64,000 bases of DNA, taken from Lepturacanthus savala (lineage: Eukaryota > Chordata > Actinopteri > Scombriformes > Trichiuridae). A program made the translations under genes and the position numbers. Under the pieces are notes generated by a model that was given only the letters and a program-made list of their open reading frames with translations, had not been told where the DNA came from and did not search any database. Below, piece by piece: positions 46,745 through 59,760 of the stretch (its first letter is position 1; every line of letters starts with the position of its first letter). The stretch is taken from assembly GCA_030544235.1 (NCBI GenBank), contig CM060462.1, positions 37,989,526 through 38,053,525 on the forward strand, written 5' to 3'.

Positions 46745-47368
46745 CCCTCTTGGTTGCCAAAGAATTTCTTACATTTCTTAAATTTGTTGTACTTCTATTT
46801 TAGATTTGGACCACCAAGCCAACAGGGGACAATTCATTAGGTCCCCTCTTGGACTTGATTTAAATCATGTGAAAAACATGTGAAAAACTGTTTTTTATTT
46901 TATTTTTTTGTATTTTTTTTAAAGAAAGTTGCTGTGATGGACAAACACTGCAACAGTCCATGAGCAAACGGGATATCCTGGTCATGTGACCTCATAAATT
47001 GTATGTCTTTCAAAATAAAAGCCCCTGTTTTACACCTAGCTGTAAAAACATAGATTTTCGAAGAAGAAGTTATATACATAGTCTCAGGATAGTAGGTTTT
47101 ATGCAATAGGATTTTTTTCACATTTGCATATTATTGCTAATCTATTTTAGCATATTAGAAAAATATTGAATTAAATTGAAGTTCAATTTTTTTATTTTCG
47201 AGAAATTCAAAATAAAAGACAACCTGTTGTGAGACAATGATGCTCACATGTAAAATATGTCTGAGCAAACAGGATATCCTGGTCATGTGACCTCATAAAT
47301 TACATGTCCTTGAAAAATAAAAGCTCCCTTTTCATGCTTTTTTAGAAGAATTAAGGTCCAATAGAGGG
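46745..47368 (+). mobile_element. TTAA MITE family, complete two-core copy (624 bp)
   Basis: TTAA at 46,741-46,744, then CCCTCTTGGTTGCC. It ends CCAATAGAGGG at 47,368, followed by TTAA at 47,369-47,372. Both termini and both target copies are therefore intact. Two cores lie inside (GGATATCC near 46,972 and 47,274), separated by the 'catagtctcaggatagt' and 'tttgcatattattgct' block. This is the best reference copy in the window. Confidence 0.85.
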
Positions 47369-47372
47369 TTAA

Positions 47373-48560
47373 GGACATTGATTTCATCTTGTTTTCGTTG
47401 ATGAGTACAGTTCGTCGAGTCTCGTCTTCAAAATGTTCACTTTTGTTCCCAGGGTGCAGCGGGGGAAGGAACGATTTACTCCCGCTAATACGAACGCTCG
47501 CTTTTCAAATTAGGAAGAAAACGGAGGGCCACTCCAGTCCCACAGCGCTGCTGTTTACCACTTTAAAGGAGCACTCGGATGTCGCTCGTGGTGTTGATAG
47601 TGTTGTAAGGGAGCGCCGTGCACCGCAGTACAAGTCTATTTAGAGAAAATTGGAGCTCATTAAGAGCGTACACGTGTGTGTGTGTGTGTCCGTGCACCTG
47701 TATGCATGAGGGCTTTCCAGCCTAGCATTCATCCTAGCTGCTCTCCCCTTCAGCAATACTAGCTTTAGAGCTTTTAAATTGTAATGTGATAGGGTTCACC
47801 TGCAAAGCTACCTCAATGAATTATTAAGCTCTCCACTATGGATGAGTGAGTCTCATTATAGCTCCCCTCAGTACTGCAGAAAAGATAAGCATGGCTGATT
47901 ATTCCTGGGTTCCCTTTTGCCTTGCTTTCTAGAGTGCTCGAAAAAAAAAAAAAAGGGGGGAAAGAATTCGGCGGTACAGCTGGAGCGAGATAAGATTTCC
48001 AATGTGTATTCAGATGTTCTTTCACGCTCTGGGAACTGTAGATGCAGAAGAAAAAGGTATGGCGGTGCGATTCGACATCTCTCTCCCCCTCTCTCTCTCT
48101 TTTTTTCATCCCCAAGCCGACAGTACAGGCTGTATGGTGATAACTTTTCAAAGTGAACAAAGGCATCAAAAGGATGGAGGAGACCCGGGGATTATTTAAA
48201 TACTAGGTGCATTAGAAGCTCCGGTGTACTTTCCATCCCTTAAGTCATCAACAAAACCTGCTCCACTTTTCTCACTCCGGGCTGAGGAGCATGTACAGCA
48301 CCGACAAAAGAAAAGGGAAAGACGGAGGGGATAAAGACGACGCTCAGGCAACCTGGCTTAAAAAAGGTATAATGCCGTGTTATATCAGCGAATAACAGAG
48401 CTGAAAAGGCACTTTATCTGTCAAGATAACAAGTGACCATTAGCGGCGGCGTCATCTCGGGTTATTGATGTGCCCGAGCCTGACAACAACGACAAAAAAA
48501 GGTGCTCTTAAATAAATATATGATACCGTGACAAATCTTTTTTTCCCCTCTGGATTCTTT
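47373..48560. promoter_or_regulatory. GC-balanced unique island, candidate regulatory DNA
   Basis: Repeat-free apart from a short (GT)n at 47,671-47,689. Words such as 'cctcaatgaattattaagc', 'aataagatttcc'-like GATA sites and 'cattagcggcggcgtcatc' appear. Frames of up to 118 codons cross poly(A) and CT-rich tracts and look non-coding. The block lies inside an inverted duplication (see findings). Confidence 0.25.
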
Positions 48561-50864
48561 TTGTGCCTCAAACAAAAGCGCGAGACGGGTTGAAAAAAAA
48601 AAGCGGCGCGGTGCTTTCAAGTTTCTTATCGAGCCCTTTGATCAGCTGATAGGATAACATGACACCATATTGCGGGCGGAATCGGCCCGTGGCGTGAATC
48701 CCCTCTTTTTTTTTTTTGGTTTGGCATGTTGTCTGCCCCTGGTGGTTCGTTGAGTGGCGTATCATTAGCGCTCGCTGTCATCACCCCATCCCCCATCCCT
48801 AGAGTCAGCGGCGCTAGCTTGGGATTGTTGTGTTTCTACATGTGCATTATAGCGTGGTGAAGACAGGAAATTATCACTGTCGGGGGGGGGGGGGGGTGTA
48901 ACTCAGCAGAATAAGTGAATTCAAACACCATCTGGCCTGATTTAACCTCAAACCGCAATAACGTAGCGCGGCCATCAAGCTTTTTATCCCCTCTGTGGAG
49001 AAAAAAAAAAGCTGACATGTGGGAGATAACGTGTTTGTACATGACAGCGGTGGAGACTCACGCTGCAAGAAAATATCCATCTTACCTGGAAGGAGGAATC
49101 CATTTAATGCAGCACAACGTTGGCGCTCAGGATCTGATGTGTGATTTTAACACAATTATCTAAAAAAGAAGAAACACTGGATTATCAGAGGCCTGGTTCT
49201 TTAAAAGCATATCCAGAGGTGGAGGTGGTTTGGAAATTCCCAATCACATTTCTAATAATGCATCAGAGTCTGATTTAACCTGTTCAAATAAAAAAGAGTT
49301 TTATTCATAACAAGACTATTTATTTATCTATTATTTAATTGTCTCCTTTATAATCTCCTTTTTAAACATCTTACAGAATATATTCTTCATCTTCTAGAAT
49401 GATCGTCTCTTATCTTTTTAATCGTTGAACTTTGCATTGCAGATAATTTATTTTCCCTGGTTTGGGTCAGTTTGTTCTTGTTTTAAGTTTTAAATAAAGT
49501 TTTTATCTGTAGTAAAACCCAATGTTACTGTTACAGCATCAACATATATCATCAATATCCACATCATCAATACAATAAGAACATAGCTTAGTATAATATC
49601 AGCAGTAGAGCTCAGTGTGATTTCTATGATTTTATGGACAAATAATTTTGTAATAATTGCAGATAATTGAGCTTATTTCAAGATTTTTTTCCCTGATTTG
49701 GGTCAGTTTTGTTCAGTTTTAAGTTTTAAATAAAGTTTTTGTATTGCTGTAAAACTCCTGTAGTCAGGTTTAAGGTACATAACCTTTGTGATTGTAGAGA
49801 TATTCCAGATTTATAACATCTATTATTAGCTATTTATAGCATCTTTTGTGTCGGGGTTGAGGCTTCAGCATTATAAACCTGCATCACCGTTACCATGGCA
49901 ACACATTCAGATAAGTCTGTGACGTCAGGCCACACAAATCTGATCTGATCGCTGTGGACGGTCTTTGATAAACAAATCAGATTTGTCTGCAGTCAGGCCG
50001 AAGCCACGGACTTTGACTAAATATCACCTCAGGTGACTGCTATCTGTTTCTAATTATGTTTAAAGGTGTAATAAAACTGTTGAGATGAAAGATGAACGAC
50101 TTGTTTTTAGAGGCAAGCAACTCAATACGGCAGCTCGAAAGGCATTAATGGCAGTAATACTCTTCGCCCCTCAATCGATGCTGAACAAAATTAATATTGG
50201 AGAGTAAATCTTTCATTTTCTTGATTGATTACCGTCATTAAGAGCATTGATCAGCGGCGAGGAGGAGAGAGAAAAAGGAAAAAACCACAGTGAGTGGGTG
50301 AAGCAGCAGCTTGTAGCTTTTTATCTGCCTCAGACGACATAAAAAAAAACAAAAAGAGGGAAAACAGAGGCTCATCCTCCTCCTCGTCTGGAACGTAGAT
50401 GTCAGAGATGAAATTTGCAACCGTCGAGGGAACGTTTTCACTCTGACCTCCTCCAGCTAAACGATCGCTCGTCCTTGATCGTGGGAAACGGACGCGTAAA
50501 GTGTCTGAAAACAGCCGAGATGTGTTGCAAAGTCTTCAAGGTTAATTTACTCTTAACTCTTATTAAGTGTTTGTCTGTTGGGGCTTCATTAGGTGTGACA
50601 TGCTAGTTGCGGCTGAGGATGAGATTAACCTTGCGCGGGAACGGGGGGGTAGTAGGCGGGCGAGTGTTTTTTTTCCACCCGTCCTCGTAGCGGCCGCCGT
50701 GGGGAGGCTGACGCACGTGGTCGGTAAACATCTGTAGCGGATGAGACATCTGGCATAACAAGGACAAGGAGGCAGCAGGAGCAGCGGTAATGTGGAATTG
50801 TGGGTCAAAAGCTGGGATTAATGTAATGAGCTTGTGAATAAAGGCGACTACAACATGCCTTCAC

Positions 50865-50867
<3 letters not shown>
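48561..50867. other. mixed unique DNA, no gene seen
   Basis: G run of about 14 at 48,881-48,895. A two-copy direct repeat ('ttgggtcagttt' with 'taagttttaaataaagtttt') lies at 49,440-49,515 and 49,675-49,750. 50,090-50,800 is GC-richer with 'ctcaatcgatgctgaac' and 'ttgattgattaccgtcatta', possibly regulatory. No protein-like frame. Confidence 0.4.

Positions 50868-50939
<72 letters not shown>
50868..50939. repeat. (CA)n microsatellite inside inverted copy
   Basis: About 36 CA units, mirror partner of the (GT)n at 46,410-46,491. Confidence 0.95.
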
Positions 50940-50940
<1 letters not shown>

Positions 50941-51497
50941 GAAAACTTTACTAACAGGGGACGATGAAATTGAACAGAGGACTTCTGTTTCTGGTCATTT
51001 TGAAAACACAAAAATATAATAATAATGATAATTTGCACTACATTTATATAAAAAGCTGTGCCATAACATGTATGTTTTTACAGGTAGGGCTTTTATTTTG
51101 AAGGACATACCGTTTATGAGGATATCCTGTTTTATCATGGACATTTGACATGTGAGCATCATTGTCTCACAACCTAAGATTGACTTTTATTCAGATTTTT
51201 GGAAAAAGAAAATTCTAAAATGGTAAAATAGATTTGTTGCCAATAGCAACAATATGCAAATATGGAAAATTCGTAGTGTATACAACCTAATAGATGACGT
51301 ACATACATGAAACTATCCTGAGACTATGTTTATTACTTTTTCTCCTAAAATCTGTTTTTTTACAGGTAGGTGTAAAAAATTGTGCTTTTATTTTGAAAGA
51401 GGTCACATGACCAGGATATCCTGTTTTCTCATGGACTGTTGCCTTGCTTTTCCAACAAATTTAAGAAATGTAAGAAATTCTCTGCCAACCAAGAGGG
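50940..51497 (-). mobile_element. TTAA MITE family, inverted two-core copy
   Basis: The terminus (minus orientation) TTAACCCTCTTGGTTGGCAG starts at 51,501/51,497, nearly the same as at 46,741. Two reversed cores follow, near 51,410 (AGGATATCC, GGTCACATGACC) and 51,125. The latter lost GGTCACATGACC by a small deletion. 50,945-51,010 matches 46,330-46,400 in reverse. Confidence 0.82.
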
Positions 51498-52515
51498 TTA
51501 AATTAGAAAATGTATTTCATTTACAGCATTCGTTAGCGTGTAATTCACAACAAGCTAATATTTACAGTAAAATGTTGAGCAAAGTACTTCTGATTTTCTC
51601 TATTGGAATGTCTGTTGTTTCCCACTAAAAAAATAAGAATTATCTAAATTAACATCTATCGACTTTTTTTCCCCTCATTAAAAATTTAATTATATTTCAG
51701 GAGTTTAACTGTTGGACCAAAGTTTCCTCCTGCATCAGCAGAAAGTCTCTCTCTTAGTGTTTGTTTCCCAAACTGAAGCTGAAACTAACTTCTACATCTG
51801 AAATATAAGTACAGCACATTTAGGAAATGTGAGAACTTTGAAGAAGAAGAGTATTAAAATAGAAAATGTAATTAATTTAGGGAATTGAGGGAATTCATTA
51901 GCATTAAAGAAAACTTATTTATAATAAAATGTTGGCAGAGTTTCTGCAGTACTTCAAAATCAATTGATTTTACACAAAACAGAACATTGAAGATCCCAAC
52001 CAGACAGATAAAATATACTGATTGGAGTAATAATACATGTCTGATATTGTTTTGGAGTTTTGCTGCTGGACCAAAGTTTTCGCCTTTTAATGTTTGTGCA
52101 TTTTTTCCAAACAGAAACTTTAAAATGTGCAATAAAAGTCCAGCAAATTCAAGTAATGGAAGAACTTCTCTGGCAAACTAGAGGGTTAAACTGAAAATGT
52201 AATTTAGGGAATTGACAGTGTTAGCATGGTTAGCATTAGCCGCAAATGTTGTCATTTTAAATAAAAATTCAAAACAATGACAATAAAGATAAGCTGGTGG
52301 TTAGAATATTAACAGAGTCACTACAGTACTTGCTGTATTTCAACAAATCAATGTTGAGTTTGTACAAAATGAAACCAAACAGACAAAAATACATCCAGCG
52401 ACTTATTTTCCTGCATCAAAAATTAAATTATAATTCAGGAGTTTTGCTGCTGGACCAAACTTCTCCTACATCACTGAAAAAGTCTGTGTTTGTTCTCTGG
52501 AGGCTTGAATTTTAA
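51498..52515 (-). repeat. three tandem copies of segment Y
   Basis: Copies start with 'gagggttaaattagaaaatg' (51,493), 'gtattaaaatagaaaatgta' (51,850) and 'gagggttaaactgaaaatg' (52,181). Each contains a 'gctgctggaccaaa'-like word and a 'tttgttctctg'-like end. The period is about 340 bp. Two copies keep the GAGGG|TTAA junction of the MITE terminus. Confidence 0.75.
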
Positions 52516-53199
52516 GGAGCGTGAGTTGAATAATGGACCAGGATCAGTGTATACATCACTTTATTTGTGATGTCACAAATCACTGTTGTAGAAAACCAGA
52601 TTTTCAGTGAACACGGAGAAACTTTCAGCTGATGAAGGTGAAAACTACCAAAACACAAAGTGTAGATTTAAGCACGAAGAAAAAACAAGTCATTTATTAT
52701 TATTATTATTGTAATTTATTATTCGTGAATGTGTCTTTGAGGCAGATTTTTCTGTAATCAAATCACTTTTCCAGCACAGCTGGAGGCTGAACCCCCGCTA
52801 GTTTGAGGCCGACAGAATTACACAAGGACGGTGAACTCCAGACTCACTTTCCAATCAGCCCGGTGCAGGAAATTAATGAAAAAATAAATAATTACAGGAG
52901 AAAACAAGAGAACAGTCAGGCCTCCTGTGACTCCTGATGTGATTTATGGCTTCTGAACGTCGACGCAGACCAATCACCCTCAGGATTGCTGTTCACAGAC
53001 ATGGAGAGATACTTATAGAATGAGGAAATAGATAAATTAGCTTATAAAGCTAATAAAGTCCTGCTGCTAAAACTTATGTAAAATCCTCCAACATCTTTAT
53101 GGTTTTACCCCCAAACACCTTTTTGTTTCCTGTTTGCAGTGTCACTAAAGGTCATTTTAACTCATTTAACCATATTAATGGTTGATTAACATGTCCTAT
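52516..53199. other. unique DNA, no gene seen
   Basis: (ATT)n at about 52,690-52,712. Otherwise nothing recognised. Confidence 0.4.
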
Positions 53200-53870
53200 G
53201 TTACGTTTAACCTGTTCTGACATATATGATTTGTTGGAAAAAATGTTCTTTATTGAATTTATCCTGTTCTGACCACAATTCTTGAATAAACTGATATAAG
53301 TTAGGGAAATATTCTCAAGCTTTTAACCTTAAAATAGTGACGTATATGTCACAATAAGAAAAATGTTAATGAGCTGATCAATTAATTTATTGTTCAATAT
53401 AACCAACAAAGTTATAACTGTGATAAATGTTGAGGAAAAGACTAAGTTAAATCAATTACTAGAAACTTTAGAATTCAAATGTATAAATGCACATTTAAAT
53501 ATGTAAAGGTACAGTGTGTTAAGATTTTGCTGCAGAACATATAATATTCATAAATATAACAATAATAATTGGACAATATTGCAAATATATGACTCATTTA
53601 TTTATTCTTAAAGTTGCAGTTAGTAAGATTTAGTCAAATTTAGCAGCATCTAGTGGAAAATACTTTGTATAAGTATAATATAACAGTCACAAGTTTATTA
53701 TAATAACATGTTAATTACATTTAACCCGTTCTGAACACAATTCTTCAATAAACTTATATATAAAACAAGTTAAATATTGTGGTGACAGGATTTTCATGGA
53801 AAAAAAATAAGAAAAATGTTAACGAGCTGATTAATTCACTTATTTTTGAATTAATATAGTTTCTGTTTGT
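53200..53870 (+). repeat. two-copy repeat with relatives at 54.8 and 58.0 kb
   Basis: 'ctgaccacaattcttgaata' and 'acaataagaaaaatgttaat' at 53,268-53,370 recur at 53,730-53,830. A third copy lies at 58,015-58,150 and part at 54,765-54,830. 53,500-53,660 also has 'aggtacagtgtgttaagat' and 'agcatctagtggaaaata', words of a common fish repeat. Confidence 0.6.
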
Positions 53871-54058
53871 TGTTAAACCTAACTTCTAATTAGGACATAC
53901 TCTACACTTTTAATGACATAAGTAAATGTTCCCTTTGATACAACTAATAATGAATGAGATCAAACACCATTTTCATTAGTTTAATATTTATTATAGCAAA
54001 AACGTATGAAATCCATTAAGAGTCTCACAGGTAGGATTTTGGAACTGAGGGGGAGCAA

Positions 54059-55039
<981 letters not shown>

Positions 55040-55400
55040 AACAACCTCTTTGACTGAGCCGATTGCTAAGCAACGAAATTAAATCAAATAGTAAATGTGC
55101 TGTTGGATTAGTGAAATAATTAAGGTAGGTTTGTTCAAGCAGGGCCAACGAGGGCCCTTCTGTCTGCTTTTATAAAGACACGTGTGCCTCCGCGTGAACT
55201 CCCGCCTGCACAATGCATGCTGGGAGTCGCTTCACCCCTCTCCAACCTCAGCCGGGATGAGAGATAATGGAGCCATAAAAATCATCAAGAGGTCTGTAGT
55301 TTTATGACCACCTGGTACAACGAGTGGCTATTGAAAGTAATTGACTTTTTCATAAGTACCTGACATGTAGTCATCGCCAATATTTGTCTTGTGTGGAGCC
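55040..55400. promoter_or_regulatory. GC-balanced unique island, candidate regulatory DNA
   Basis: Repeat-free. Contains 'gagccgattgctaagcaac' (an RFX-like GTTGCTTAGC-type word in reverse), 'gtgaaataattaaggtag', 'gcacaatgcatgctgggag' and 'gaaagtaattgactttttc'. No frame. Composition-based inference. Confidence 0.28.
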
Positions 55401-56331
55401 GCTTTGAATGTTTGAGGCTTTGTTGCTTTGTGTTTTTCTGTGTGTGAATAGAAACGTGTTTATAGGTTGATATTTCTTCAAGGCTAATTAAATCTAGACA
55501 AGTTTGACATTAAACACCTTCCGCAGCTGGAAAAAAAAATATAAAATAAAAATAAAAGATCATGAGCATGTAGTCCTGACCTTTCTGCTGTTTTCCTGTT
55601 CTTCCTAGAGCTGTATCCTGATATTTTTCCCATGATTCCATAACTTTTTGATGATTTTCTATATCCAACAGGAGCAAATTCTGTTTTTTCCCGGGAACAC
55701 ATCAGTGTTATGGTTTCTCTCAAAGGGCAGATTATATAAATATATCTACTTTTTACTATATTAGATAATTGCATCTCCGTTCATAATAGTATCTGAATGA
55801 TTATAACTAATTCATTATTTTTAATGGAATTTTAAAAGTATGCCAATGTAGAAATTAATGAATTTAGCATCTAATTATTAAAATGATGCAGCAAATCATC
55901 ACATGTATCTAGAGACTAATAGAAGAATATGTTGACAACCACTGTTAAGACTTTCATACATTTATTTTATGGGTTTTACAAAGATTGGAATCTATGGTTT
56001 TATGTTGCAGATTATTCCAATAAAAGAAAAATAAGGAAAAAAAAAACTTTCCTGTTTGAAACAACCTTTGCTGTCAATGGAGAGTAGGTTTTCAAGTTAG
56101 ACACATTATTTAAATCTTTATAAACAAATATCATGTTTTTTAGATTATTTTTAGTTAGAACTGGAGCAGCAATAGAGTCGCCTTCTAACACACTCATTCT
56201 AAAAGAGGACTAAACCATTTTGTGCTTCCAAGAGGGGACCCCAGAATGTCCAATATATAGTACATATATAGAACTGTGGCACAAAGTTTCTTCTCTTATG
56301 ATTTTATTAATAGATTATTAGATCTTATTAG
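55401..56331. other. AT-rich DNA, no gene seen
   Basis: A 96-codon minus-strand frame at 55,484-55,774 is unrecognised. Nothing else. Confidence 0.4.
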
Positions 56332-56372
56332 GCCACGCCCCTGGCCACGCCCCTGGCCACGCCCCCGATGGC
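56332..56372. repeat. three tandem GGCCACGCCCCT units
   Basis: A 14-bp unit repeated three times, each with the CCACGCCC word bound by KLF/SP factors. It gives three evenly spaced GC boxes in otherwise AT-rich DNA. Confidence 0.85.
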
Positions 56373-56700
56373 AGCGGAGACAGGCTGTGACTTTGCATCG
56401 TTTCTTTCTTGCAGCTGTTTTGGGTTTTTACATTTTGTTCTCCTATTTTTTGTTTTGTGTGTTTTTGCATAATTTCTGTGTTTGCAGTATTTTGTCCCTG
56501 TGGGCCACCGTAATCTCCAGGATTGTGGGAGCGCTGCATATGCAGACAGGTTGAAAAATGGATGGAACGGCGTTAAAAAATAATAATGATAAAAAAAAAT
56601 CTGCTTTGCATAGTTGGCGAATTTAAGGGGGTCACATTTCAGCCGGTTTCATTTTTTTTTGTCTTTCCAAACAGACATTTCCATATTGTTCTCAAACCTT
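56373..56700. other. unique DNA, no gene seen
   Basis: Nothing recognised. Confidence 0.35.
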
Positions 56701-57443
56701 AAATATGCAGCCGACCGTTGATCTTTAAATATTGTGCGAAATGACAAAAAAAGCAGCAGCCAGAAGCGTTTAGCTTTGGAGCTCTGGCATCAATCCTGCG
56801 GCGCCCGGGCGGGTGCCAAAAACAACACCTTCTCCTCCGCCCGAGCAAAAGGTGCTGATGCTTCAAAGTGTCAAGGCGAATACACACTAATGTGGTTTAA
56901 GGTTATGGCTGGGTTTCAGTGTAGGTCACGATTAGATTAGTGAAATCCTGCCTTTTGTTTTATGACCGTGAACTCCCCGCGAGCAACACCCTGCAGACTG
57001 TATAAGCAGCACGCATCCCGGGAAGGAGACGTTCCCAAACCCGTCATCAGTCTTTTCCTGCGCCGACGCTCTGCAGCAAAAATCATCTGCATTTTTCTGT
57101 AATAAAGATATAATTGACCTGTGCGCAGCAGGCAACGTGAAAGAAAATGGGATTGATGCCCCACTGAGAAAATCCTTTCTCCGTCTGGGCGGGGGGAGGA
57201 GGCGGAGACGAGTCGGGATAAATACATGTTCATGGCCTGGATCCCACACAGCAAACCTGTTCCACAGTTATTTCCTCTTGAAATGAGGGAACAAATAAGG
57301 ATTCTGAGCAAAAACTGGTCCTGATCACAGAGAAACGTCTCCCAGCGTGAGCTCGGCCAAACGCTGCTTTTAGCAGGTTCAGTGGTTTCAAAATAATAAA
57401 GTTGAGGTTTTGTTTTAATTCTTTTCTCTGTTGTACCGGACAT
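56700..57443 (-). other. GC-richer island with overlapping minus-strand frames
   Basis: A minus-strand ATG frame of 168 codons (56,937-57,443) overlaps a 105-codon frame in another phase (56,932-57,249). No domain, signal peptide or repeat pattern is recognisable, and the longer one carries no motif I know. Two long frames in different phases over the same DNA usually reflect low stop-codon density in GC-rich sequence. The block is transposon-free, with 'tctgggcggggggaggaggc' (GC-box-like) and a TATA-like 'gggataaatac' at about 57,216-57,226. It could be a regulatory island or, less likely, an unannotated small gene. Confidence 0.2.
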
Positions 57444-59094
57444 GTGTATAATTAGCGTCGTTAAGTTGTTTCAGCAGCTGGTTCCTGACAGCACATGAAA
57501 CAAATCCTACGGTTTATTATTATAACCTCTGTGTTCCTCCGCATGAAAATATTTATCAGACGCAGAAAAGAACAGATTTTAAAATAGAAAATCACACAAA
57601 ACGCTCTAATTATTCTCAGCTTCCTCCTCCATAAAAACACAAACCACTAGAAAATACTTAATAAATGGATTTCATGTTAAAAATAACTTAATTAGCATCT
57701 ATAACAGACTAGATCCAGATGTTCAGGCAAAAAGTGAATGAAGCAGTTTCACACTAAAAATCTGTTTCACCTGTGCTAACAAGCTAATGCTAACATGAGC
57801 TCGGATTGATGTTAACATCCAGACAAAAACTCATCATCTGGCTAAAGATGGTATAAAAAAATAATGATTATCATGTAAAAATGTGGTAAAAATGGTTGAT
57901 TTAAAACTGGATAAAAGATTAAATGGGAGTTTATCCCTTGATTAGATTAAATTAAATATTAACATTATGAATTCAGTAAAAATCCCCAAAATACATTTGC
58001 TATATTACATTTAACTTAAAATTCTTGACTAAATTGATATAAAACAAGTTAGAATTAACCCTAAAATAGTCATGTGACGTATGTGTCACAATAAGAAAAA
58101 TGGTCAATTAATTTAGCTGATTCACTTATTTTGAATTACTATAATTTGTTAAATCTAACTATGATATATGTTGAATAATGCTACTAAGCCATAATATGCC
58201 ATTTGGGATAATGGACAAAATATTTATCACACGATAAATCACCTTTATCAACTTTTATTTTGAAAAACATTACATACCGTGCCTTTAATTTGTCGTCTAA
58301 ATCTGACCACATGTGGGATCAAACCACTGCAACAGTCTGTTAAATAAATGTATTTACTTGAGTTTCCTTCCACAACAGAACAGAAAACTAATTACAGCAA
58401 CTGTATAAACAGAATTTGTTGGAGTCGAACCATCTTCCCCCATGCAGGTCTCTAATTTCAGTGAGAGGCAGTAAAGGTTTGGCTTTTCTTTTTAAATATC
58501 CTCATTTCATTGACATTTTGATGGTGTCATGACGCCGTTAATTTCCATTTGAGTCTAATTTTTGGTTGAACATGATGTTGGAGGCAGGCTGTTAAAAAGT
58601 GAGCAGGTGGCACCAGAACTAAAACAGACACTGACTCACTGCTTTAAATTTAATCTTCCAAATATATATTCACCAGGAAAAAAACTAAAATCTGCACGCA
58701 GGCAATCTTAGAATATTCAGAATCCTATTTATGTTTTTATTTAATTCTAAAATGTACTGCCCTTCCATGGAACAAGCTAATTTATCTTAATTAAAGTAAT
58801 TAGTGAATTAATTTTTGCCTTTTTGTCAAGTACGTCATTTAAAACCTTGGGTATGTTGTATTTGTTTTAGTTTGGTTCATTTTCTGAATGTTAACTTTGT
58901 TTTTTACAAGTTTTAATTGGATTTGATTAAACATAAATCTGCAGAAGTTAAACTATGACATTGACTGAATCTATATAAATAATTTTAATACTAAAATAAG
59001 AAGTAATCTCTTCCAAAGTTAAAGTCAATTCTACTACAAATAAATATCCTGCAGGTACTAAAATACAATCAGCTTAAAGTTTAGAATGTTGTGG
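57444..59094. other. AT-rich DNA, no gene seen
   Basis: Contains the repeat relative at 58,015-58,150. Otherwise nothing recognised. Confidence 0.4.
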
Positions 59095-59760
59095 CTGCTA
59101 CAGGAACTTTAGCACACGTTCTGGCTCCTAGAAGGGACTTTAGCACATATTTTACCTCCTAGAGGGCATTTTACCACACGTCTGGTTCCCAGAGGGCACT
59201 TTAGCACATGTTTTAGCTCCAAGAAGGAACTTTATGCCATATTCCGGCTCCTAGAGGGAACTTTACCATACAATTGGTTCCTAGAAGGCACTTTAACACA
59301 CATTTTGGCTTGTAGAGGGAACTTTAGCACATGTTTTGGCTCCTAGATTGTATTTTAGTCAACATTTTGCCTCCTAGAAGGAACTTAAGCATGTATTTTG
59401 CCTCCTAGAGGGCATTTTATTACATGTTTTGGCTCCATGAAGGAACTTAAGCACGTATTTTGGTTTCCTTGAGGGCACTTTAGCACGTTTTGGCTCCTAG
59501 ATTGTATTTTAGCAAACATTTTGCCTCCTAGAAGGAACCTAAGCACATATTTTAACTCCTAGAGGGCACTTTAGCACATGTTTTGAATTCTAGAGGGAGC
59601 TTTAACACACATTTTGGCTCGTAGAGGGGACTTTAGCACATGCTTTGGCTCCTAGATTGTATTTTGGCTCCTAGGGAGCACTTTAGCACACATTTTCCTC
59701 CTAGAGGGCAGTTTATTGCACATTTTGGCTCCTAGAGGGCATTTAAGCACATTTTGACTG
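59095..59760 (-). repeat. 31-bp minisatellite array, inverted to the left-end array
   Basis: About 21 copies of a unit reading TTTGGCTCCTAGAGGGCACT then TTAGCACACA. Its reverse complement (TGCTAAAGTGCCCTCTAGGAGCCAAAA) corresponds base for base to the unit at 1-640. The period is about 31 bp. Confidence 0.9.
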
